DNA from: AC-32 sp963788215
GTDB taxonomy: Bacteria > Actinomycetota > Thermoleophilia > Gaiellales > Gaiellaceae
NCBI GenBank assembly: GCA_963788215.1
Contig: CAWBFX010000004.1
Location: forward strand, 1-22,450
Length of the DNA stretch: 22,450 nt
Direction of reading: 5' to 3'
Made by a program: the position numbers and the translations under genes. The notes under the pieces were generated by a model. The model saw only the letters and a program-made list of their open reading frames with translations, was not told the origin of the DNA and searched no databases. Every line of letters begins with the position of its first letter. Positions within the stretch are counted from its first letter, which is position 1. This document shows positions 7,519 through 14,857 of the stretch, piece by piece.

Positions 7519-9123
7519 ATGCGCCGTCTTCTGCCCGCCCTGCCCCTGCTCGCCGCGCTCATCGTGGCAGGCTCGGCGCCCGCTTCGGGATCGCCGCCGC
7601 GGCTGCTCGGGCTCGGCGTCTCGAACGGCGGCCACCCGTTCGCGGGCGATTCGCGCGAGCTCGCGACGGTCAGCCCGAACGGCGACCGGCTCCGCGACCA
7701 CGCGTACTTCCGCTTCCGCCTCAACCGCCCGGCGATCGTCGAGACCCAGGTGGTCGCGACAGACGAGGTCCGGCGGCCCGCGAAGATCGTCTGGAGTGTG
7801 CGGCAGCGCCTGAAGGCCGGGCCCCACGTCGTCGAGTGGCGGCCGAAGCGCGGCATCGCGGCGAGGACGTATCTGGCCAGGTTCGTGGTCAAGGGCCTTC
7901 ACGGCGGCAAGCGCGTCTACGGGTTCGAGGCGCCGCGCGCAAGCCGGCTGACGAGCGGCCTCGTCGTGCGGATCCTCGGGATCGAGGCGTCGCTGCCGCA
8001 GCGGAGCTATCCGCAGGGCGGTCCGGCGACCATCTCGATCTCGACCGACAGCCCGGCGATCCGCCTGCAGGTCTTTGCCTACGCAGGCAGCGGATCGCGC
8101 GACCCGAACACGAACGCGGTCGCGATCACGCCCTCGGTTCGCCTCAACTGGAGCAAGAACCGCAACGCCCCGCATGTGGTCGAGGTCGGCCGCGACGGGA
8201 CCTGGGCGAGCGGCCTCTACTTCCTCCGCGCGACCACGAACGACGGGCGCGTCGCCTACGCGCCGCTGATCGTGCGGCCCCGGCGGCTGGGTGAGCACCG
8301 CGTCGCGGTCGTGCTCCCGACGAACACGTGGCAGGCGTACAACTTCCGGGACGGCGACGGCGACGGCTGGGGCGACTCCTGGTACATCGGAGGCGCCACG
8401 CGCCGGATCGACCTGCGCCGGCCCTACGTCGAGCCGGGACTGCCGTACCGCTTCCACGACTGGAGCGCGACGATCGCGACCTGGCTGAAGCAGACGGGCA
8501 AGCAGGTCGACTACCTCTCGGACGACGACCTGGAGGCGATCGCTTCCGGAGACGACCTCCGGCACGCGTACGACCTCGTCGTCTTCGCCGGCCACGAGGA
8601 GTACGTGACGCAGCACATGTACGACGTCACCCAGCGCTATCGCGACCTCGGCGGCAACCTGATGTTCCTCTCCGCGAACAACTTCTTCTGGAAGGTCACG
8701 CGCAAAGGGCAGGTGCTGACGCGGGTGCAGACGTGGCGCAAGCTCGGCCGGCCCGAGGCCGCCCTCGTGGGAGTCCAGTGGGTCGCGGGAAACCAGGGCC
8801 AAGGAGAGAAGCCCTACGTCGTCGACGGGGACGGCTTCTCGAGAGCGAACTGGGCGTTCTCGGACACCGGGCTCGTCCCGGGCTCGTCCTTCGGCGGCTC
8901 AGGGGTCGAGATCGACGCGCGTGCCGCGAGCTCGCCGGCGAGCACGGTCGTGCTCGCGCGCATTCCCAACGCGATCGGCGCACACGACGCCGAGATGACC
9001 GTCTACCCGGCGGCCAGGCCGCAGGTGTTCGCGGCGGGCACGCTCGACTTCACGGCCTCGCTCGGCTCACCAGGGGTCGCGCGCATCCTCGACAACGTCT
9101 GGGGCAAGCTGGCCTCGCCCTAG
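7519..9123 (+). CDS. Secreted N,N-dimethylformamidase beta-subunit-like protein
   Basis: A 534-residue protein with a signal peptide (about 1-24, ending APASG). An Ig-like region follows that contains SPNGDRLRDHAYFRFRL, a common mark of bacterial FlgD-type Ig domains. From about residue 258 the C-terminal half resembles the large subunit of N,N-dimethylformamidase: VVLPTNTWQAYN, GDGDGWGDSWY, YRFHDWSATIATWLKQTGKQ, YDLVVFAGHEEYVTQHMYD and GGNLMFLSANNFFWKV. The true dimethylformamidase splits dimethylformamide in the cytoplasm. This protein appears exported and has different N-terminal domains, so its substrate is unknown. The ATG at 7519 is chosen because the signal peptide begins there. Its stop shares CTAG with the stop of the convergent gene. 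Confidence 0.8.
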   Translation: MRRLLPALPLLAALIVAGSAPASGSPPRLLGLGVSNGGHPFAGDSRELATVSPNGDRLRDHAYFRFRLNRPAIVETQVVATDEVRRPAKIVWSVRQRLKAGPHVVEWRPKRGIAARTYLARFVVKGLHGGKRVYGFEAPRASRLTSGLVVRILGIEASLPQRSYPQGGPATISISTDSPAIRLQVFAYAGSGSRDPNTNAVAITPSVRLNWSKNRNAPHVVEVGRDGTWASGLYFLRATTNDGRVAYAPLIVRPRRLGEHRVAVVLPTNTWQAYNFRDGDGDGWGDSWYIGGATRRIDLRRPYVEPGLPYRFHDWSATIATWLKQTGKQVDYLSDDDLEAIASGDDLRHAYDLVVFAGHEEYVTQHMYDVTQRYRDLGGNLMFLSANNFFWKVTRKGQVLTRVQTWRKLGRPEAALVGVQWVAGNQGQGEKPYVVDGDGFSRANWAFSDTGLVPGSSFGGSGVEIDARAASSPASTVVLARIPNAIGAHDAEMTVYPAARPQVFAAGTLDFTASLGSPGVARILDNVWGKLASP

Positions 9124-9974
9124 TCGTAGTCGTAGAAGCCCCGCCCCGTCTTGCGGCCGAGCTGTCCGGCTTCCTGCATCTCGAGCAGCCGCTGAGGCGG
9201 GGCCATCCGATCCTCGCCGAGTGCCCCGTGGAGGGCCTCGGACGCGTGGACGTGGACGTCGACGCCGATCAGGTCGATCAGCGCGCAGGGCCCAATCGGC
9301 CAGTTCGCGCCGAAGCGCATCGCGCGGTCGACGTCCTCCGGGGCCACGCGCGCCTCGTCGAGGACGCGCACGCAGTCGTTCAGCAGCGGGATCAGGATCC
9401 GGTTGACGATGAAGCCCGGTGTGTCGTTGCAGGCGACGGGCTCCTTGCCGATCTTCTGAGCGAACGCGTACGCGGCGTCGAAGGTCGAGTCGCTCGTGTG
9501 GACGGTGCGGATCACCTCGACGAGCGGCAGGACCGGCGCCGGGTTGAAGAAGTGCAGGCCGACGACCCGCTCCGGGCGGCGCGTCGCCTCGGCGATCTGC
9601 GTGACGGAGAGCGCGGACGTGTTCGTCGCGAGGATCGCGTCCTCGGCGACGATCCCGTCGAGCTCCGAGAAGAGCTCGCGCTTGACATCGAGGTCCTCGA
9701 AGGCGGCCTCGATCACGAGCTCGCAGCCGGCGAGGTCCTCGAGCTCCGTGACGAGCGTGAGGCGGCCGAGCGCCGCGTCCTTGTCCGCCTGAGTCAATCG
9801 CTCCTTCTCGACGCCGCGGGTGAGGTAGTGGTCGATCCGCGCGCGTGCCCGCTCGCCGAGCTCCGGCTCGACCTCGCGGCCGACGACCTCGAGGCCCGCC
9901 TGCAGGCAGACCTGCGCGATCCCCGAGCCCATCGTCCCGAGCCCGACCACCCCGACGCGCGAGATCTCCGCCAC
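9120..9974 (-). CDS. 3-hydroxyacyl-CoA (3-hydroxybutyryl-CoA) dehydrogenase
   Basis: Oxidises or reduces 3-hydroxyacyl-CoA with NAD(P) in fatty-acid, butyrate or polyhydroxybutyrate metabolism. The 284-residue product has the length of single-domain enzymes of the PaaH/FadB2/Hbd type. It has the Rossmann motif GLGTMGSGIA (residues 11-20) and the expected active-site set: Ser120 (TNTSAL), His141 (LHFFNPAP), Glu153 and Asn191 (PGFIVNRIL). The start is GTG at 9974. The minus-strand TAGGAT at 9988-9983 may serve as a -10 box (8 bases away), or its AGGA as a ribosome binding site. The upstream gene is a thiolase, the next enzyme in beta-oxidation order, but 163 bases with inverted repeats separate them. 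The frame is clean. Confidence 0.92.
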   Translation of the reverse strand: MAEISRVGVVGLGTMGSGIAQVCLQAGLEVVGREVEPELGERARARIDHYLTRGVEKERLTQADKDAALGRLTLVTELEDLAGCELVIEAAFEDLDVKRELFSELDGIVAEDAILATNTSALSVTQIAEATRRPERVVGLHFFNPAPVLPLVEVIRTVHTSDSTFDAAYAFAQKIGKEPVACNDTPGFIVNRILIPLLNDCVRVLDEARVAPEDVDRAMRFGANWPIGPCALIDLIGVDVHVHASEALHGALGEDRMAPPQRLLEMQEAGQLGRKTGRGFYDYD

Positions 9975-10020
9975 GGCGCGCGATCCTAGTTGCTCCCGCG
10001 CCGCCGCGAGCGGTCCATTC

Positions 10021-10095
10021 CCCCACCCGGGTGGGGTTGACTGCCCGCCACCCTCGTGGGTGACGCTACCGGCGAAAGCGTCACGTGTCTGTGAC
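10021..10095. promoter_or_regulatory. Cluster of inverted repeats upstream of the hydroxyacyl-CoA dehydrogenase gene
   Basis: Four overlapping or adjacent symmetries lie in the 163-base gap: the perfect 16-base palindrome CCCCACCCGGGTGGGG (10021-10036); CACCC-N4-GGGTG (10049-10062); GTGACGCT-N9-AGCGTCAC (10060-10084); and GTCAC-N6-GTGAC (10080-10095). CGAAAGCGT also occurs twice as a direct repeat, at 10073 and 10106, 33 bases apart. This may combine the thiolase terminator with an operator for the downstream gene. There is no U-run typical of intrinsic terminators. Confidence 0.45.
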
Positions 10096-10137
10096 GGCTT
10101 CGCGCCGAAAGCGTGAATCTTGCGAGCAGGGCCCGGG

Positions 10138-11283
10138 CTAGAGGCGCTCGATCACGGCCGCGATCGCCTGGCCGAAGCCGATGCACATCGTCGCGAGGCC
10201 GTAGCGCGCGTCGCGCCGCTCGAGCTCGTTCAGCAGCGTCGCGGTGATGCGCGCCCCGGTCGCGCCGAGCGGGTGCCCGAGCGAGATCCCGCCGCCGTTC
10301 GGGTTCACGTCCGCCGCTCGCTTCTCAAGCCGCGCGTCGCGGAGGAACTGCAGCGCGACCGACGCGAAGGCCTCGTTCACCTCGATCACGGCGACGTCGT
10401 CCCAGCCGAGCCCGGCCCGCGCCAGCGCGCGCTCCGACGCCTGCGGGTTGCCGTGCAGCATCAGCCGCGGATCGACTCCCGCCAGCCCGAACGACACGAA
10501 CCGGGCCCGTGGCTCCAGCCCCAACCGCGAGCAGGCGGCCTCGCTCGCCACCAGCACGGCGGCAGCCCCGTCGCAGATCTGACTCGAGTTCCCGGCGGTC
10601 ACCTTTCCCTCCGGCAGGAAGGCAGGCGCGAGCGCGGCCAGCGCTTCGGGCGAGGTGTCCTGCCGCGGAGTCTCGTCCACGGCGAACAGCGTCCCCGCAT
10701 GAGGATTCGAGACCTCCACCGGAACGATCTCGCGCTCGAACCGGCCCTCGTCGATCGCCGCGAGCGCGCGCGTGTGCGACTCGTACGAATACGCGTCCAG
10801 CTCCTCGCGCGAGAACCCCCACTGCTCGGCGATCAGCTCGGCCGAGACCCCCTGCGGCACGATCTCCCAGCGCTCGAGCAGCTTGTCCGAGATGTCGCCG
10901 CCGCTCGACCCCATCGGCACGCGCGACATCGACTCGACGCCGGCCGAGACGACGAGGTCGAGCTGGCCCGCCGACACCGCTGCAGCGGCGTTGAAGTTCG
11001 CCTGCATCGACGAGCCGCACTGGCGGTCGATGGTCGTGCCGGGCACGGTCTCGGGCCAGCCCGCGACCAGAGGTGCCATGCGCCCGATGTTCCACCCTTG
11101 TTCTCCTACTTGGGAGACGCAGCCCATCTGCACGTCCTCGACCTCGGCTGGATCGAGCCCGTTGCGTTCCACGAGGCCGTTCAGCACCTGCCCGGCGAGC
11201 TCGTCCGCGCGAAGCGTCGCGAGGGTGCCGTTCCGCTTCCCGATCGGCGAGCGGACCGCGTCGACGATCAGCGCATCACGCAT
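10138..11283 (-). CDS. Thiolase (acetyl-CoA C-acyltransferase)
   Basis: A 381-residue thiolase that condenses or cleaves acyl-CoA, acting beside the hydroxyacyl-CoA dehydrogenase. The nucleophile is Cys89 in DRQCGSSMQ. The conserved VNEAFAS, the catalytic His337 in NPNGGGISLGHPLGATGAR and Cys367 near the C-terminus are all present. The motif around the last Cys reads CIGFGQAIA instead of the usual CxGGGQG, a mild variation. It starts 24 bases after the hydrolase-cyclase stop on the same strand. A TACGCT box lies eight bases before its ATG, so it may also have its own leaderless promoter. Family membership is certain; biosynthetic or degradative direction cannot be told. Confidence 0.93.
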   Translation of the reverse strand: MRDALIVDAVRSPIGKRNGTLATLRADELAGQVLNGLVERNGLDPAEVEDVQMGCVSQVGEQGWNIGRMAPLVAGWPETVPGTTIDRQCGSSMQANFNAAAAVSAGQLDLVVSAGVESMSRVPMGSSGGDISDKLLERWEIVPQGVSAELIAEQWGFSREELDAYSYESHTRALAAIDEGRFEREIVPVEVSNPHAGTLFAVDETPRQDTSPEALAALAPAFLPEGKVTAGNSSQICDGAAAVLVASEAACSRLGLEPRARFVSFGLAGVDPRLMLHGNPQASERALARAGLGWDDVAVIEVNEAFASVALQFLRDARLEKRAADVNPNGGGISLGHPLGATGARITATLLNELERRDARYGLATMCIGFGQAIAAVIERL

Positions 11284-11307
11284 CGCGAATCAGCGTACCG
11301 GCGCCGC

Positions 11308-12646
11308 TCAGGCGTTCACGACCGCGTAGATCTGCCGCGTCCCGACCCCTTTCAGCGCGTGCTCGCCGCGGTCCTCGAAGGCGAGCCCGGACCCGGAGAC
11401 GAGGTCGCGGACCGTTCCCGAGACGAGCACTTCGCCGGGCTGCGCGAGAGCTGAAACGCGGGCACCGGTATGCACGGCCACTCCACGGACATTGTCCCCG
11501 TCCAGCTCGCATTCGCCGGTGTGCACGCCGGCGCGGATCTCGAGTCCGAGCGCACCCACCGCGTCGCGGATCGACGTCGCACACCGGACTGCGCGCGCCG
11601 GCCCGTCGAACGTCGCGAAGAACCCGTCACCCGCGGTGTCCACTTCGCGGCCGCGGTAGCGCTCGAGCTGGCGCCGGACGATCGCGTCGTGTCCGTCGAG
11701 CAGCTCGCTCCAGCGCCGGTCGCCGAGCTTCACGGCCCGCTCGGTCGAGCCGACGATGTCGGTGAACAGCACCGTCGCGAGCACGCGGTCCGGCTCGGGA
11801 ATCGGGCGCACGCCGGTGAGGAACTCCTCGATCTCGTCCGCGGGCGCGTCGACGTCGCCGGCGGAGATCGCGTGATCGTTGCCCGGCAGCTCTACGAACC
11901 GCGCCCCGGGGATCCGGCTTGCGATGTAGCGGCCTTCCTCGACGTTCACATCGCGGTCGCCGCTGCGGTGGAGACAGAGTGTCGGCACCCGAATCGTCGG
12001 AAGAACGTGCCGGACGTCGATCTCCGAATTCATGCGCAACAGCGCTGCGGCGGCACCGGGGCTCGCGCTGCGCCGGAAGTAACCGGCCAGGCGCGCAATG
12101 AACTCCTCGTCGTCCGCGCGGCTCGGTGCGTAGTACTCGGCGTCCTCGCGACTCGAGGGTCCCCCAACGCGCTTCGACGTCACGGGCCACCGCGTTCCGC
12201 CCCTCTGCCGTCGGCGCCCACGGATAGTCGTCGCTGCGAATGCGTTTTGCGAACACCGCGAGTGTGATCAGCGCGCTCGTCCGCTCCGGATACGTCGCGG
12301 CGAAGAGCAGACACATGGTCCCGCCCTCCGAGTGCCCGAAGAGCGCCGTCCGCTCGGACCCGACCGCGTCGAGGACGGCGCGGACGTCGTCCATCCGCTG
12401 CTCCAGCGTGGGCAAGCTGTCGTTCGGGACACGGTCCGAGAGGCCGGTGCCGCGCTTGTCGAAGAGGATCAGGCGCGAGAACGACGCCAGTCGCTCCAGG
12501 AGCCGCGCCATGGACGGCTGGTCCCACATCGCCTCGACGTTCGAGACCCAGCCGGGAACGTAGACGAGGTCCTGCGGACCGTCGCCGGCTACCTGGTACG
12601 CGATGTTGACTTCGCCGCTCTTGGCGTAGCGGGTCTGCGGCACCAT
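11308..12646 (-). CDS. Alpha/beta hydrolase fused to a class III adenylate/guanylate cyclase, frameshift at 12161-12165
   Basis: The N-terminal alpha/beta hydrolase (about 1-275) has PGWVSNVE, DKRGTGLSD, the nucleophile elbow GHSEGG with Ser106, and PTLCLHRSGD and GNDHAI for the acid and histidine. A class III cyclase domain follows: ATVLFTDIVGSTERA with the first metal Asp, DTAGDGFFATFDGPARA with the second, and GVAVHTGARV carrying the transition-state Arg. A cyclase domain of this type makes cAMP or cGMP; the hydrolase may sense or process a small molecule. The frame breaks at the C5 run 12161-12165. One base fewer, or two more, restores continuity (EARWG to PSSREDAEYY). Start codons of this gene and the divergent aldehyde dehydrogenase are 11 bases apart. 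Confidence 0.85.
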
Positions 12647-12661
12647 AGGCTGTAACTATGG
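12643..12661. promoter_or_regulatory. Overlapping divergent leaderless promoters, CCATAG-N7-CTATGG
   Basis: The inverted repeat covers both start codons of the divergent pair. On the plus strand TAGGCT (12646-12651) lies six bases before the aldehyde dehydrogenase ATG. On the minus strand TAGTTA (12658-12653) lies six bases before the hydrolase-cyclase ATG. Each box overlaps the other gene's start codon. Any -35 contact would fall in coding DNA. Inferred from spacing; no Shine-Dalgarno sequence fits in 11 bases. Confidence 0.45.
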
Positions 12662-14085
12662 CGGCCACCGCAACGGAACGAAAACTGTTCGTCGCCGGAG
12701 AATGGATCGAGACCGGCAACTGGATCGAGGTCCGCTCGCCGTACTCCGGGGAGGTCGTCGGACGCGTGGCGAAGGCCGGCGCGGACGAGACGCGCCGAGC
12801 GCTCGACGCCGCCGAGCAGGCGATGCGCGAGCCGCTGCCGGCGCACAAGCGGGCGGAGATCCTGGTGCGCGTGGTGTCGCTGCTCGCGCGGCGCCACGAC
12901 GAGATCGCGCGGACGATCTCCGACGAGGCGGGCAAACCGATGAAAGCCGCGCGCGTCGAGGCGAAGCGCGCGATGTCCACCTACACCTTCGCCGCGGTCG
13001 AGGCGCGCAAGCTGGCCGGTGAGATGGTGCCGATGGACGCGGCTCAGGCGGGCGAAGGCAAGCTCGCCTTCACGCTGCGCAAGCCGATCGGGATCGTCGG
13101 GGCGATCTCGCCCTTCAACTTCCCGCTCAACCTCGTCGCGCACAAGCTCGCGCCGGCCCTGGCGGCCGGCTGCCCCGTCGTCCTCAAGCCCGCGACGCAG
13201 ACGCCGCTTTCGGCGCTCCTGCTGGCCGAGCTGGAGGAGGAGGCCGGCCTTCCGCCCGGCTGGCTCAGCGTCGTCGTCGGTCCCTCGTCAGAGATCGGCG
13301 ACGTGCTGGTCGAGGACGAACGCGTCAAGGCGATCACGTTCACCGGTTCCGGCCCCGTCGGCTGGGGCCTGAAGGAGCGCGCCGCGAAGAAGAAGGTCAG
13401 CCTCGAGCTCGGGAACGCGACCCCCGTGATCGTCGCCGCCGACGCCGACCTCGACGCGGCGGCCGCGGCGCTCGCCGCCAACAGCTTCTCCTTCGCCGGC
13501 CAGAGCTGCATCTCCGTGCAGCGCATCTACGTCGAGCGCGCGGCCTACGACGGCCTGCTCGAGCGGATGCTGCCGCGCGTCGAGGCGCTCCAGGTGGGCG
13601 ATCCCGCCGACGAGGAGACCGATGTCGGCCCCGTGATCGACGCGGACGCGAAGGAGCGCATCCTGGAGTGGGTCGACGAGGCGCGCAAGGCAGGCGCAGA
13701 GGTGCTCGCCGGCGGCGAGGAGCGCGACGGCCTGCTTCAGCCGACCGTGATCGCCGGCGCCGAGCGCGACCTCAAGGTGAGCTGCGAGGAGGTCTTCGGG
13801 CCGGTCGTGACCGTGAACGCAGTCGACTCGATCGACGAGGCGATCGAGCTCGCGAACGGAACGCGCTACGGGCTCCAGGCCGGGGTCTTCACGAGCTCCC
13901 TGAACACCGCGCTCCGCGCAGCGCGCGAGCTCGACTTCGGCGGCGTGACCGTGAACGAGGCGCCGACTTTCCGCTCCGACCAGATGCCGTACGGCGGCGT
14001 CAAGGACTCCGGCAACACGCGCGAGGGCCCGCACTACGCGGTGCGCGAGCTGACCGAGGAGCACCTTGTCGTGCTTGCTCTCTAG
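12658..14085 (+). CDS. NAD(P)-dependent aldehyde dehydrogenase (lactaldehyde/phosphonoacetaldehyde dehydrogenase-like)
   Basis: A 475-residue aldehyde dehydrogenase that oxidises an aldehyde to the acid. All main residues are present: Asn154 (SPFNFPLN), Lys177 (LKPATQTP), the FTGSGPVG nucleotide turn, the general base Glu250 (LELGNATPVIV), the nucleophile Cys284 (GQSCISVQRI), EEVFGPV and MPYGGVKDSG. The LELGNATP form rather than LELGGKSP, and the overall length, fit the group of lactaldehyde, phosphonoacetaldehyde and related enzymes. The exact substrate is not decidable. The frame is intact, with an ATG start 11 bases from the divergent hydrolase-cyclase start. A small membrane-protein gene follows after 33 bases. 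Confidence 0.9.
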   Translation: MAATATERKLFVAGEWIETGNWIEVRSPYSGEVVGRVAKAGADETRRALDAAEQAMREPLPAHKRAEILVRVVSLLARRHDEIARTISDEAGKPMKAARVEAKRAMSTYTFAAVEARKLAGEMVPMDAAQAGEGKLAFTLRKPIGIVGAISPFNFPLNLVAHKLAPALAAGCPVVLKPATQTPLSALLLAELEEEAGLPPGWLSVVVGPSSEIGDVLVEDERVKAITFTGSGPVGWGLKERAAKKKVSLELGNATPVIVAADADLDAAAAALAANSFSFAGQSCISVQRIYVERAAYDGLLERMLPRVEALQVGDPADEETDVGPVIDADAKERILEWVDEARKAGAEVLAGGEERDGLLQPTVIAGAERDLKVSCEEVFGPVVTVNAVDSIDEAIELANGTRYGLQAGVFTSSLNTALRAARELDFGGVTVNEAPTFRSDQMPYGGVKDSGNTREGPHYAVRELTEEHLVVLAL

Positions 14086-14118
14086 TTTGGAAGCCGTCGC
14101 GCCGGGAACGAACCGCCC

Positions 14119-14271
14119 GTGATCGGCCTCGCGCTCGCAATCATCATCGTCGGGATCATCTTCGCCTTCGTGATCCCCTGGGTCGGCATCGTCGTCGGCC
14201 TCGTCGGCATCGCGCTGTTCATCGCGTTCCTGTTCGGCTTCGGCCGCCGCGCGTCGCGGGCCGGTCCGTAG
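14119..14271 (+). CDS. 50-residue membrane protein with two spans
   Basis: GTG at 14119 to TAG at 14271 encodes 50 residues. Two hydrophobic segments are visible (about 3-19 and 22-41, built of Ile, Val, Gly and Leu) with Pro-Trp between them, and the C-terminus is basic (RRASRAG), so the ends probably face the cytoplasm. Codons keep the G/C-rich third positions of the neighbours, which supports real coding. The upstream ribosome binding site is weak (GGGA 13 bases away). The zinc-ribbon gene begins 23 bases later. Function unknown. Confidence 0.6.
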   Translation: MIGLALAIIIVGIIFAFVIPWVGIVVGLVGIALFIAFLFGFGRRASRAGP

Positions 14272-14294
14272 AACTCGGTAGACTCGCGGCCCGC

Positions 14295-14855
14295 GTGGCG
14301 CGTTTTTCCCTGCTGAACCGCATCGGCCGCGGGCGGTCGAGCGAGCCCGACAGAGCCACCTCGCCGCTCGTGCGCCGCGCGCCGTCGCCGGGAGCCCTGC
14401 GCCGCGAGCGCCGCGCGATCCTGAAGGCCCGGGAGGAGCGGATTCGCGACCTCGGCGGGCTCACGCTCGAGATGTACCGGCGCTCGACCTTCCGCGACGA
14501 TCTCCTGATCGAGCAGTGCCGCGAGATCGCCGCGCTCGAAGACCGGCTGCACGAGCTCGACTCGATGCTGTCGGCAGTCGCGAACGCTCGCCGTGCCCCG
14601 AGGGCCTGCGAGTGCGGAGCACCGGTGCCGTGGGGCTCGCATTTCTGCGCCAACTGCGGCCGTGCGGTCGGCGGAGAGCCGGTCGTCGCGTGCGAGAGCT
14701 GCGGGCACCCCCTCCCGGCCGACGCGCAGTTCTGCGCGAGCTGCGGCAGGGCGGCGTCGGCCTCCGACGAGGTCGAGGCAGCCGCGGTTTCGGAGGAGAC
14801 GGGCGAGTCCGAAGCCCCGGAGCCGGCTTCGGCTGCCGACAGCTGGGAGCGCTAG
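14295..14855 (+). CDS. Double zinc-ribbon protein with helical N-terminal region
   Basis: A 186-residue protein starting at GTG 14295. A basic N-terminus leads into a long charged helix (about 37-97, probably coiled coil). Two zinc ribbons follow: Cys105, Cys107, Cys118, Cys121 (CECG...CANCG) and Cys133, Cys136, Cys147, Cys150 (CESCG...CASCG). The acidic C-terminal tail is rich in Glu, Ala and Ser. No membrane segment is seen. The next gene encodes another zinc-ribbon protein and starts two bases after this stop, so the two are very likely co-translated and may interact. Function unknown. Confidence 0.78.
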   Translation: MARFSLLNRIGRGRSSEPDRATSPLVRRAPSPGALRRERRAILKAREERIRDLGGLTLEMYRRSTFRDDLLIEQCREIAALEDRLHELDSMLSAVANARRAPRACECGAPVPWGSHFCANCGRAVGGEPVVACESCGHPLPADAQFCASCGRAASASDEVEAAAVSEETGESEAPEPASAADSWER

Positions 14856-14857
14856 AG

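Noticed and set aside
7486..8802. Long minus-strand frame opposite the dimethylformamidase-like gene
   Set aside because: Biased composition and no recognisable domain; the plus-strand frame has a signal peptide and family motifs.
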